A stretch of 64,000 bases of DNA from G965205255 sp965205255. Its GTDB lineage: Bacteria > Pseudomonadota > Gammaproteobacteria > Pseudomonadales > Endozoicomonadaceae. This document shows, piece after piece, positions 1 to 9,193 of this stretch. The number at the start of each line of letters is the position of its first letter. The first letter of the stretch is position 1. Under the pieces are notes generated by a model. That model searched no databases. It saw only the letters and a program-made list of their open reading frames with translations, and was not told the origin of the DNA. The translations under genes and the position numbers were made by a program. The DNA is taken from positions 2,728,001 through 2,792,000 of the forward strand of contig OZ242051.1 of NCBI GenBank assembly GCA_965205255.1, read 5' to 3'.

Positions 1-3000
1 CCGTCTCAGATACCACGGTATGTGGTTTTTTATGCCATACCGTATCATAGGTCATGGTCATACTATTACCCAGCGGGTCTGTTATTTTGGTCGGAAAACC
101 AGAGGTTGTGTCATATGTCATGCTCACCTGATGAGATTTATCTCCCACCATTGTTGTGGCATTTAATAAAAAGCCCAGTGATGTATACGTTCTTTCACCC
201 ACCAGTACCTTTTGAGCCGAAGGGTCATAAGCGCCAGTGGCTACTTCTGTTTTGATAATATTTCCATAAGCGTCATAGGTGTTGTAGGTGGTTCTCACCG
301 GTGTCACACTACCGTCAGTATTACGGGTCGATACCGTGGAGGCAATCACCTGATTAGGCTTGACTGTACTGTAAACATTACGGGTTTCCATTCCGGCATG
401 ATACGCATCAGAGAACAAGACCTGTCCCATTGCATTGAAATGACTCACCACAAAAGTGCTTGCCTGTGTGGCTGAAGGCTTAGCCAGTGCTTGGTTTTTA
501 ATGGTATCTGCCAGCGATTCCAGTGCTTGAGGGTCAGGCGCCTGACCTTTAGCGGTACCTGCAAACACGGTCGTCATTTGTTTTTTTGTGCCACTGTCGT
601 ACAATGGTACCTTTTTACCATCAGCTGTCGTTGTGGTAAAAGCCGGATCAGTAATAAAGTTATATTTATAGCTCACATCGTGAAACATCACCGGACGACT
701 GGCCGAGCCTTGATTGACCGAATGTGACTGTGATACCTGAACTGATGCTACCCGACAGGCGGTATTAACCCTGTGATCGGGCGTCGATTGTAACGGATCA
801 AAGCACAGAGAATCCGGGTTATTGATCACCTGACTGGTAGGTAATAACGTATAAGAAATCTTTCGCAAATGATAAGAATCTGATACAGATATACTGGTGC
901 TACCGTTGGGGTGCTGTACGGCGGTGGGTTTGCCATAGCGGTTATAAAAATACAGGGATTGTTGCGGATGAACCTGTCCCTTTTCATCATAATAATAATG
1001 AATGGTTTTGCTGATCTGACCGGACTGATTATAAAAAGCCTCATCAGTGGCGTAAAAACCACTACGGTCTTTAAGCTGTTGTAGCGTTTTGACTACATGG
1101 TTTTGCGAGTCATATTCTTTTTCTAGCTGCACGCCCTTGCCTTTACCGGTGGGCATCAGCTGTGTCATGGTCACCCGAAAACCTGCGTTTTGTGCGCCAT
1201 TGAGTATGTCATACTGATAACGATAAGTTTGCTTGTCATCGGCATTACCTGCAGGTAGATAACTAACCTGCACAGGACGGCCAAGAGCATCGTAACTGTC
1301 GTAGGTGACAATATCTCCGGTGACCGGATCTTCACTTTTTATTAACCCGCCATACAGATTATAGGTTTTTTGGGTTCCGGGTAATTGTTGAGGAGCTTTA
1401 CCTTGTGTGTCACTGGTCAGGCTTTGTTTTGTGTTACTGATCGTATAGACGTTATTGCTATTGCTGATCGTGTAGGTATTGTTGACATATTGTCCCATGG
1501 ACGGCAATGTGGCAGTCGTTTTGACTGGCATGGCAAACGTCATCGCTGTGGGTTCAGTATTATAAGTTACGGTACTGCTTCTGATTACCTTGCCATTAAA
1601 GAGTATCTGATTACTGGGAATCGCTACACGGTTAACCGTATAAGAGTGTCCTCCCACTGTTATGGATTTGCTGATAACACTGGGTTTACTGTAATTTGTG
1701 GAGAGTGTGTCAGGTGCCTTTCCTTGCAGACCTGCCTGCTTTGTAGGTCTAATCTGAGCGACACTGGTTTGCAGTATAGGGTGATAAACACCAGGTAGCG
1801 TCGTGTAGCTTTCAGTATTCAGGTTACCGTGACTGTCTTGTACAATTTTTTTTGCCAGAAATCCCTTTGAGTCATAGCTGTAGTTGAAGTTTTGCACCTG
1901 CAACAGCGAATTGTTTCCAGTGGCGTCGTACAACTGATACTGTTGCACAGAGGGAAGATTATAGTGCTGGGATAGATCAGCCACCGAAGAGGCAGAAGTA
2001 ATCTTATCACCGTAGGTAGTCTGCCCGCGGGTTAGGGTTATATTATTGACTGAAGTTGTTTGCTGATCCTTTAAATGCAGATAATTATAACTCTGGCTGA
2101 TCTGTTTTGTTTCTGGCGAAGGTATTAACGTACCGGTAAAGACTGGAATTTTCATCCCGGCAAGGGTGCTATAACGATATACGGGTGCGCCCTGATGCCG
2201 AAATCCGCATTCCATTAACCAGTCCTGTGCTGATGTCACATGGGCAAACGTATTACCATCACACTGTATATTATTACCGACAAAATTATTACCTTTACTG
2301 CTAACGCTGAACGTACGGGTAATATCCTGATCGTGACTGTTATTAAAGTGTTCTGTATAAGAGCTAACATAAGGCGTATGATTATTCACAGGCTCTGTGT
2401 AACCACTAACAATATAGTGAGAGCCAGAGAGCACACCATAGTTGATGGTGTAATAAGCACCATCGGTCAGAGTGATTTTGGTGGGTTTTTTATCGGTATC
2501 AAAGGTGAGTAATGTGCTTTCGTTTAACGGGTTGGTAATGCTTACACCGTCGCTTTCGTTACGGAGTGTAAAGTGCTGAAAATGACCCATTTTATCTTGA
2601 TAGAACAGCGTGGCAGAACCGGATTGTTTGTTTATTTTAGCCACTACTTTTTGATCAGAATTTAACAGCGTAATACTAGATTGTGTATCGCTGTGGGCAT
2701 ACTGAAAATAAATGGCCTTGCCATCTGGCCCTATTTTAGCCACCACTTGATATGGAGTTGTGGCAGCACTTCCGTTCACTTTTTTGAAGATATATGTTGA
2801 GTTGTTCCGCAGGGTGACAACAATGGTATCATCACTTTGATGGGTAATATGAATATCGGGCTTTTTATAATAAATAAACTGAAACTGTTGCTTGCTATCC
2901 ATTATCATCGGATAGCTGCTGCCCCCGATAGATAGGGTATAATAAGTATGACCACTGTTGGATTCTTGTGGCTGAATATAAGGAATATTCACATCAATGG

Positions 3001-3403
3001 GGTAGTCATTCAACAGTTGGGTTGTCGGGTTAAAACCGGTAGAAGCCCCAAGGAAAATGCTAACTGGTAGTGTAGTTTTTGAGGTCGGTGAACTGTTGAC
3101 GGAAAACAGCTTTTGTGAAAACGTCAGTGCTAGTGAAGAAGGGTTGACAGACACCGCTGCGTTCATTCCCCCGTTGCTCGCCTGAGAGGTAAAATGATTT
3201 TGACCTGTGGCCACCAGACGCTGAAGCTTTTTTAGCAGTGTTTTTTTTGCAGCAACCGACATGGGTGCTGCTTTACTCGTCGATGAACGGTGTTTGACCG
3301 AAGGTATATGTGCATTTGAATTTTCTGCGAAAGCAACACTGGTTGTTAAATAACTGGCGAGAGTTATTACGGAAATAGCTAACTTAAGTAGTCTTATAAA
3401 CAC
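1..3403 (-). CDS. YD-repeat (Rhs-like) exported protein, copy A, N-terminal ~1134 residues; runs off the window
   Basis: Minus-strand reading frame open from a GTG at 3401-3403 to the window edge. The N-terminus has a basic start, a hydrophobic stretch and an SVAFA cleavage-like motif, so export by Sec is likely. The body carries tyrosine/aspartate-rich (YD) repeats such as TYDSYDALGRP, typical of Rhs/teneurin-like shells that enclose a toxic C-terminus; that C-terminal part lies outside the window. The sequence matches the 25316-31162 gene base for base apart from scattered substitutions. A constant 27,759-bp offset at both ends means no net insertion or deletion over 3.4 kb. Start choice follows the same GTG context in both copies. 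Whether this copy is intact downstream cannot be seen. Confidence 0.85.
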   Translation of the reverse strand, partial: MFIRLLKLAISVITLASYLTTSVAFAENSNAHIPSVKHRSSTSKAAPMSVAAKKTLLKKLQRLVATGQNHFTSQASNGGMNAAVSVNPSSLALTFSQKLFSVNSSPTSKTTLPVSIFLGASTGFNPTTQLLNDYPIDVNIPYIQPQESNSGHTYYTLSIGGSSYPMIMDSKQQFQFIYYKKPDIHITHQSDDTIVVTLRNNSTYIFKKVNGSAATTPYQVVAKIGPDGKAIYFQYAHSDTQSSITLLNSDQKVVAKINKQSGSATLFYQDKMGHFQHFTLRNESDGVSITNPLNESTLLTFDTDKKPTKITLTDGAYYTINYGVLSGSHYIVSGYTEPVNNHTPYVSSYTEHFNNSHDQDITRTFSVSSKGNNFVGNNIQCDGNTFAHVTSAQDWLMECGFRHQGAPVYRYSTLAGMKIPVFTGTLIPSPETKQISQSYNYLHLKDQQTTSVNNITLTRGQTTYGDKITSASSVADLSQHYNLPSVQQYQLYDATGNNSLLQVQNFNYSYDSKGFLAKKIVQDSHGNLNTESYTTLPGVYHPILQTSVAQIRPTKQAGLQGKAPDTLSTNYSKPSVISKSITVGGHSYTVNRVAIPSNQILFNGKVIRSSTVTYNTEPTAMTFAMPVKTTATLPSMGQYVNNTYTISNSNNVYTISNTKQSLTSDTQGKAPQQLPGTQKTYNLYGGLIKSEDPVTGDIVTYDSYDALGRPVQVSYLPAGNADDKQTYRYQYDILNGAQNAGFRVTMTQLMPTGKGKGVQLEKEYDSQNHVVKTLQQLKDRSGFYATDEAFYNQSGQISKTIHYYYDEKGQVHPQQSLYFYNRYGKPTAVQHPNGSTSISVSDSYHLRKISYTLLPTSQVINNPDSLCFDPLQSTPDHRVNTACRVASVQVSQSHSVNQGSASRPVMFHDVSYKYNFITDPAFTTTTADGKKVPLYDSGTKKQMTTVFAGTAKGQAPDPQALESLADTIKNQALAKPSATQASTFVVSHFNAMGQVLFSDAYHAGMETRNVYSTVKPNQVIASTVSTRNTDGSVTPVRTTYNTYDAYGNIIKTEVATGAYDPSAQKVLVGERTYTSLGFLLNATTMVGDKSHQVSMTYDTTSGFPTKITDPLGNSMTMTYDTVWHKKPHTVVSET

Positions 3404-3840
3404 AAAAAAATCCTTATTACCATGATTAATTAATAAAAGATCTTGAAAGTTGTAAAACACAGATCAACCAAATAAAAGTTTCTGTTTGATGCTATAAAAA
3501 TTATTATTTATACGACTGAAAAAAACAGGTTTTATTTTCTCCTGAGAGGACTAAAAGCTTGCATGAATACTTTGTTGCTGAACGGAATAAAACATGACAA
3601 CTTACTCAATTATCACTTTCCAACACTACTCTGCCAGATCCAAATTTCAGCTCTTACAAGGTAGAAAAAGGCGCATATTCTGATTGAGATTTTCTTTATT
3701 AACAAATGTCTCTTATAAAAATAAATAAACGCATACAGTAGTTTATAAAGCATACGTCACTAAATGTAAATAATAAATCATTAAGACACATAAAAAAATA
3801 CTAAAGTCGTGTGAATTGGCGAGAAGAACTGAGAAGAGCA
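3404..3840. other. Leader of YD-repeat copy A; no gene
   Basis: AT-rich stretch upstream of the YD-repeat start. It is recognisably related to the leader of copy B (31163-31600) but more diverged than the coding region, so the ancestral duplication extended upstream of the gene. It probably holds the promoter; I cannot assign -35/-10 boxes with confidence. Confidence 0.5.
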
Positions 3841-4309
3841 ACTGGTTTTGCGTATACGTCGTGAAAACATCATTGTAGGCATTGAACTCAACCTGCAGAA
3901 AGTAGTAACAACGCACTATAAAACTGTTAATGGCAAGAATATCCTTGCGTTTTTACCACATTGAAAGAGGCATACTCTACAGCCACTACGCTACATATCA
4001 TTTTAGATTAGGTGGGCTATCATTGTAGTGAAATTGCACAGTCCTTTGCTGCAAAAAGTGATATAAAGTTGCATCATTTACCAACTTACAGCCCCAACCT
4101 AAATCCAATAGAATGTTTATGGAAGATGATGAATGAGGAGGTACGTAATAATCGATTTTTTGCTTCTATAAAAGCGTTTAGAGCCTCACTAAAGGATGTC
4201 TTCACAGTAAAAGCTCCAGAGATGAAAGAAATTATCAACTCACAAATTACTGATAATTTTCAGGTTATAAAAATACCAACGTCTTTAAGTTTAATAAGTA
4301 TATACCTAA
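3841..4309 (+). pseudogene. IS630-family transposase remnant (C-terminal half)
   Basis: Plus-strand pieces read as an IS630 DDE transposase: NIIVGIELNLQKVV, then after a frameshift near 3960 LKEAYSTATTLHIILD, a TAG stop at 4009-4011, and GYHCSEIAQSFAAKS followed by LPTYSPNLNPIECLW. The last motif is the conserved IS630 region around the final acidic residue. The stop and frameshift show it is dead. The same element sits at the same relative place upstream of YD-repeat copy B (to 31945), so it was present before the duplication. An IS982 remnant interrupts its 3' end at about 4310. Confidence 0.8.
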
Positions 4310-5198
4310 CCTCAGTACGATATAACCAGATAGAGGCTAAACCCAAGTATTAGATGTTCTGTGGGGGGGGGTCTCTTTAAGTATAAGCAATTAGACCACT
4401 GATTAGGTTGACCATAAAATTAGCGTTGGATCGATGCCTAGAATGCTCAATCTGACAAATGTTTTTAAGTTGATCATTAATGGTTTAATTAATGGAACGC
4501 CCTTTGAAGTAGCTGCTTATCAAACAGTGTTATCAGTTTGGGTTTTAGGTTTTCTTATGCGTGGTGATAACCTCAATCTCGTATTTATCAAGCAGTAATT
4601 TAGCTTTTTCTTGAGAGGTATAGCCTTTGTCTCCAAAGAGTTTTCCAAAAACAATACTGCATATCTCATCCAATACAAAATTGTCATCGGTGTTACCTGA
4701 GGTGCATTTCACGTTAAGGATTTCACCAGAATCGCTGACGATAAGATGAAGTTTAAAACCATGGAGCTAGCCAGTTGAAAAATTGCCTTTTGCTGCCTCA
4801 TTCTGAAATATTTTATGCTACATGATTCTCTTATTGGTGCATACTGATAATCGGGTAGAGTCAATGTAAGAAATACCTGTAGGCTTGCCATATAGATTTT
4901 TAATAAAAGCACAGAGTGCAATCAATGCCTGAGGCATGAGTTCTATAAAGCGATTGTAACTGACCAGTTTCGGGAAGAGGTGCTGCTGATGACGATTGAT
5001 AGATTTGAGATAGAAGTCTTTAAAGCAGCGGTAACCTGAACGATGGAACTGAACGACAATCGTCCTCACTTCACTTAGGCTAAAACGACAAGAACGAATC
5101 CGCTTTTTGCATGTCGACTCCAATAAAAATTGATGAAATAGAGGTATAAAAGTCTGACAAAAATCATCAATATCGCAAAAAATACAGGTAAGCGTAGC
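4310..5198 (-). pseudogene. IS982-family element remnant
   Basis: The left end reads taacctcagtacga, matching the terminal repeat of the intact IS982 element at 61393-62371. Minus-strand fragments align to that transposase: SCRFSLSEVRTIVVQFHRSG, CFKDFYLKSINRHQQHLFPK and GISYIDSTRLSVCTNKR (4818-5123). Frameshifts and stops break the frame, and the 5' end fades at about 5198, where hicB sequence begins. A run of nine G near 4363 lies inside the remnant. Confidence 0.8.
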
Positions 5199-5203
5199 GT
5201 CTT

Positions 5204-5524
5204 CCAGTCTGTGTTAGTTATGGAGAGACTGTCGATGACGCATTAAAAAATGCAAAAGAAGCGTTGATTTTCCATTTTGAAGGCATGGCAGAAGATGGTG
5301 AGGATATCCATTCTGCTTCCTCTATCGAGCAATACAGAGCTGATAATGACTATCAGGGAGTTATATGGAGTTTGGTTGATATTAATCTCAGTAAGTATAT
5401 AGGAGATGCGATTAAACTAAATATTACCTTACCAAAATTTCTTATCAGTAAGATAGATAATACGGTAAAAAATGATGCCTGGTATGCTTCCAGATCTAAT
5501 TTTCTGGCTCAGGCGGTAAGCTAA
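5204..5524 (+). pseudogene. HicB-family antitoxin fragment
   Basis: An open frame reads CVSYGETVDDALKNAKEALI, then FHFEGMAEDGEDI, YQGVIWSLVDINLSKY, LNITLPKFLISKID and SRSNFLAQ. This order (partial RNase H-like HicB domain, then a ribbon-helix-helix/Arc-like DNA-binding tail) is that of HicB antitoxins, which bind the HicA RNA-cleaving toxin and repress their operon. The N-terminal third is missing because IS982 sequence abuts it on the left. The last residues run into IS6-derived sequence on the right. No hicA is visible. The only start codon inside is a TTG at 5264, so this is probably a dead relic. Confidence 0.75.
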
Positions 5525-5605
5525 ATACCAGCGAACAGTCATAAGAATAAGTTCTTTTCTAGAATGAAGTCCTTTAGTACTGATAGCTGGCATGGTATAC
5601 TTCAC
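5521..5605 (-). mobile_element. IS6-family element remnant (85 bp)
   Basis: The sequence is nearly identical to positions 59039-59126 of the IS6 copy at 58364-59182, including catggtatacttcac. Only the 5' part of the transposase region survives. It forms the right border of the hicB fragment. Confidence 0.7.
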
Positions 5606-5825
5606 CTGTCAGATTAACCGGAGGTTACATTATCCCTGTAACAGGTATTTTTAGCCAAAGATGCTCCAAAGCAGTGCAAGCCATGTGATTGATCTGTAAT
5701 GATTTATTTGTTTGTGAGTAATATTAACTTTTTAAAAGACAGCACCCTCACACAAGCCCCTTGTTTTTTACTCGGATTTTTTGCAGAATACGGGCAACTT
5801 TTATTACAAGATCCGGATAGCTTAC

Positions 5826-7955
5826 ATGCCCTCCTCAAATAAAGACCGGTTTTTAATTAACCTTGCAGGGATGAATCACCTTTCGGTACTGGGGTTTTCT
5901 GGTACGGAAGCGTTAGATGACGTTTACAAAATAACAACACACATTATCACGCCCCAGCCGCTGAAAGCTTCCCTGTTGCAGCAGCCAGTCTGTCTGACGC
6001 TGCTGTCGCAATACAATGAGAACACGTCTGTTCTCGATGCTGACAAACAACCGCGCTATATCAATGGGGTGGTGGGGAGTCTTACGCAAACCGGCTACAA
6101 GTCAGGTGCTGGGTATGAATACACCATCACGATTATTCCCAGGCTGGCTTTATTAAAACACCGCCGTCGTTATCGTATTTTTCAGCAGCAGAGTGTGCCT
6201 GACATTGTCAGTCAGGTACTGAAGGAAGCCGGTATATTGTCCGTTAAACAACAACTACAGGGCAGTTATGCCGCACGTGATTACTGTGTGCAGTACGGCG
6301 AATCTGATCTTGAGTTTATCCGGCGCATTTTAAGTGAAGCGGGCATTTTCTTTTACTTTGAGCATACGGCGACGAACCATACGCTGGTGCTGCAAAATAA
6401 CATGATGCAGTCGCAAGACCTGGCAGCCTTAATGTATCATTCACATACGGGGCAGGTGCCGGATGGCTCTGTGGTGACACAGTGGACGGTGACCCACAAC
6501 GTAACGCCAGGTGTGACGAGCGGACGCGCTTACGACTTTACTCGCCCCCGCACCAAAAAAGAAAGCCGGGAAGTTACTTTCAGTGATCAAAAAAACACCC
6601 AGATGTTGCAGCAGGATCAATGGCCCTTGCCGGTCAAAGATGACCTGACAAAACCGAATGCCTCACGCCGAAAGCAGGAGCAGGCTGAAAGAAATAAAAT
6701 CAAGGGTGAAGGTAAAACCGACAGTGTGGAGTGTTTGCCCGGCTATTACCTGCCAATAAAAGATCACCCTGACGACAGTAATAACGTGTTGTGGCTGCTT
6801 ACTAAAGTGACCCATAAAGGCACCCAGCCACAGGCTAAAGAAGCCTATGCCAGCCAGAGCGAAGCCGGCAGTTATCAGGCGACCATTGAAGCGGTGCATC
6901 AGCATCAAAACTGGCGGCCTAAAACAATAGACAAACCTGAACATACAGGTCCGCAAACTGCCATTGTCACCGGCCCCAAAGGGCAGGAAATTTTTACCGA
7001 CAACTATGGCCGGGTAAAAGTACAGTTCCACTGGGACCGGGAAGGGCAGGGCGATGATAAAAGCAGTGTATGGCTGCGAGTCGCACAACAGTGGGCGGGT
7101 GCCGGTTATGGCGCATTTAGCCTTCCACGGACAGGTCATGAAGTTGTAGTTGATTTCTTAAACCATGATATCGACCAGCCTATTATTACGGGCAGTCTGC
7201 ATAATGGTGCCAATAAAGCTGCTTATTCACTGCCAGATAATAAAACCCGCAGCGGTATTAAGACCCTTTCCAGTCCGGGAGGTAACACCGATAACGAACT
7301 GCGCTTTGAAGATAAACAGGGCCAGGAACAAATCTATATTCATGCGGGTAAAGACTTTGCACAACAGATTGATAATGACCAGCACGTTGTCGTCAATAAC
7401 GACCATCATCACATCACTAAAAACAACCATTACCAGCAGGTGCAGGGCGAACAACATACCACGGTAAATAAAGATGCCTTTAGCACTGTCCAGGGTAGTG
7501 TGAATGAAACGGTGGGTGGTTCTGTGCAGACGAAGGTAGCAGAGAACCATCTCCTAAAGGCACAAACCATTGGGTTAACTTCTGGCCAGAAAGTAGTGAT
7601 TGAGGCGGGTAGTTCACTCACCTTAAAAGCCGGCGGACATTTTATAAATATTAACTCAGGTGGCATATCTTCCTCAACGATAATAGGGGTTGGTGGCTCA
7701 GCGGGTAATGTGTCCGCAGCTAACCCAAAAAGCGCACATTTACCTGGTATTGTTGATAAGGCAGGGTTTGGGCAGGTGCCTGAACCGGCATCGATACAGG
7801 AAAAAGTAAAGCCGCTTCCACTCAATAAGGGCGCGCAACTTCAGGCTCTTAAACAGGCGAATGCAGATAATGCGGCAGGGTGTGCGGTATGTGAGCTGAC
7901 CACATCGGATATGACAGTAGATGGTATGCCAAAAATATCACCCGCTGCTGTTTAA
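5826..7955 (+). CDS. vgrG: T6SS spike protein VgrG
   Basis: Forms the trimeric needle tip of the type VI secretion apparatus and carries effectors through adaptors. The first ~370 residues are gp27-like (e.g. LTQTGYKSGAGYEYTITIIP, ARDYCVQYGESDLEFIRRIL). Around 6961-7205 is the gp5-like OB-fold with IVTGPKGQEIFTDNYGRVKV, VWLRVAQQWAGAGYGAF and LPRTGHEVVVDFL. A DUF2345-like beta-helix follows (GQKVVIEAGSSLTLKAGG). There is no obvious evolved C-terminal enzyme domain. ATG 5826 (MPSSNKDRF) fits the family start better than the TTG at 5781. It heads an operon with a DUF4123 adaptor and a VasX-like effector; no T6SS structural genes are in the window. Confidence 0.93.
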   Translation: MPSSNKDRFLINLAGMNHLSVLGFSGTEALDDVYKITTHIITPQPLKASLLQQPVCLTLLSQYNENTSVLDADKQPRYINGVVGSLTQTGYKSGAGYEYTITIIPRLALLKHRRRYRIFQQQSVPDIVSQVLKEAGILSVKQQLQGSYAARDYCVQYGESDLEFIRRILSEAGIFFYFEHTATNHTLVLQNNMMQSQDLAALMYHSHTGQVPDGSVVTQWTVTHNVTPGVTSGRAYDFTRPRTKKESREVTFSDQKNTQMLQQDQWPLPVKDDLTKPNASRRKQEQAERNKIKGEGKTDSVECLPGYYLPIKDHPDDSNNVLWLLTKVTHKGTQPQAKEAYASQSEAGSYQATIEAVHQHQNWRPKTIDKPEHTGPQTAIVTGPKGQEIFTDNYGRVKVQFHWDREGQGDDKSSVWLRVAQQWAGAGYGAFSLPRTGHEVVVDFLNHDIDQPIITGSLHNGANKAAYSLPDNKTRSGIKTLSSPGGNTDNELRFEDKQGQEQIYIHAGKDFAQQIDNDQHVVVNNDHHHITKNNHYQQVQGEQHTTVNKDAFSTVQGSVNETVGGSVQTKVAENHLLKAQTIGLTSGQKVVIEAGSSLTLKAGGHFININSGGISSSTIIGVGGSAGNVSAANPKSAHLPGIVDKAGFGQVPEPASIQEKVKPLPLNKGAQLQALKQANADNAAGCAVCELTTSDMTVDGMPKISPAAV

Positions 7956-8250
7956 AGGCATGGTTGAGGCGATTCCATGTTTAATTATAAGCAAACAATT
8001 AAAGACTTTGTTGAGTCATAATAGTTTTTCAGGCTACCAACTGGACACTGTTGAGGTCTCAAAGTCTTCTCAGTTTTATGAGTTATACCCAGGAAAACAA
8101 TTGCCAGAATTTTATTGGCTTAAGGTCACAGGCATTCCAGGAAAAGATGACTTTGGATTAGCAAAAGATTACCGACTGGTCATTTCTGAAAGAATACTTG
8201 GTATGTTGAGACAAGTATCTATAGCTCAAGCAGACATTGAGGATTTTTAA
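7921..8250 (+). CDS. Small T6SS-locus accessory protein, possibly N-terminally truncated (immunity-like)
   Basis: A 109-residue ORF overlapping the last 35 bp of vgrG in another frame. Motifs such as FYELYPGKQLPEFYWLKVTG, DFGLAKDYRLVISER and ISQAD-like IAQADIEDF resemble the C-terminal half of an unnamed family found next to vgrG genes, related as far as I recall to DUF1629/immunity-43-type proteins. Full-length members are longer, so the N-terminal half may have been lost when vgrG and this gene were brought together. ATG 7960 is an alternative start. Ten bases separate its stop from the DUF4123 gene. The family assignment is from memory and not certain. Confidence 0.55.
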   Translation: MVCQKYHPLLFKGMVEAIPCLIISKQLKTLLSHNSFSGYQLDTVEVSKSSQFYELYPGKQLPEFYWLKVTGIPGKDDFGLAKDYRLVISERILGMLRQVSIAQADIEDF

Positions 8251-8260
8251 CAGATAACGC

Positions 8261-9163
8261 ATGAATATAGAACTCCAAGAACCTCTGAAAAATACAACGG
8301 CACACCTGTACCTCTGCCTAGACAGTATGCAATTTGAAAATATTGAACAGTTTTTGTATCAAACAGAACCAGACCCGAAGTGGGCGTGGGTTTATGAGGA
8401 TACGCCGTTGGCCGGTATGACAAAAGCAGGGCCGGTACTGGTACAGGTATCTGTCGACAGTCCGTTATTGAAACAATGGCTTGATGAAGGGTACCAGATG
8501 CGGTGGGGTATTCTTCTGGCAAGTAGTGCAGGCTTTGATACAGTGTTAGCGCACCTGCAGTGGCTGAGTCGTGTCCGTTACCCTTGTGGTACGGCGATGC
8601 TTTTTCGTTATTATGTGCCTGACATTGCTGATGTGTTGTTTAGCAAAGAGATAGAGAATGAATACTCACAGTTGTGGGGGCCAGTGATACAGACAGGCGT
8701 GCCTGATGCTGGGAATCAACAGCTTAATCTGTGGCAGCAGAAGACCCTACCAGAGTACGAAAAAATAAACACCGCTGATTTACCGCTATTTCAGGTATCA
8801 GAACAGCTGTTTGAAGCGTTGCAGCAACCGGCCCGTAAGGCGCTGCGACAGACCGTGATTACCCATATGGCCACCCACTTTCCTGAACGCTGGCAGCAGT
8901 GGCAGGCAGAGACCGAAATACGTGGTGAAATGTGTTCTGGTGATGATCTGGCTGAAACGTTACTACAACGGGCACAGGCACTGTGTATTGAAGACCAGAG
9001 CTCGCTGCTCAGCTTTGCCAACATACTCGGCTGGCTTGACTGGGCGGTACTTGATACGGATCAGTACCCTGAATGTAAATCTCTGCTCACACAATCGTCA
9101 TTGCTAACACCGGCCATGCGTATTCAGCAGGCGGAAAGTATGGCCGAATATGCCGTAACTTAA
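8261..9163 (+). CDS. DUF4123-domain T6SS effector adaptor (Tap/Tec-like)
   Basis: DUF4123 proteins are chaperone-adaptors that load a cognate effector onto VgrG and stay in the donor cytoplasm. The N-terminal ~135 residues show the family pattern: HLYLCLDSMQFENIEQFLYQ, WAWVYEDTPL, GPVLVQVSVDSPLLKQWL, GILLASSAGFDTVLAHLQWL and the basic/aromatic RYYVPDIADVLF. The remaining ~160 residues are helical and probably contact the effector. Position between vgrG and the effector gene is the classic arrangement. ATG 8261 lies just after the upstream stop. The downstream effector start is about 30 bp away, so the genes are probably one transcript. Confidence 0.85.
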   Translation: MNIELQEPLKNTTAHLYLCLDSMQFENIEQFLYQTEPDPKWAWVYEDTPLAGMTKAGPVLVQVSVDSPLLKQWLDEGYQMRWGILLASSAGFDTVLAHLQWLSRVRYPCGTAMLFRYYVPDIADVLFSKEIENEYSQLWGPVIQTGVPDAGNQQLNLWQQKTLPEYEKINTADLPLFQVSEQLFEALQQPARKALRQTVITHMATHFPERWQQWQAETEIRGEMCSGDDLAETLLQRAQALCIEDQSSLLSFANILGWLDWAVLDTDQYPECKSLLTQSSLLTPAMRIQQAESMAEYAVT

Positions 9164-9193
9164 TAATGATTACGTTTTATAAGTATGTAGACA

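Noticed and set aside
6663..7139. Minus-strand ORF of 158 codons inside vgrG
   Set aside because: Shadow of a strongly conserved gene on the other strand, with no domain of its own.
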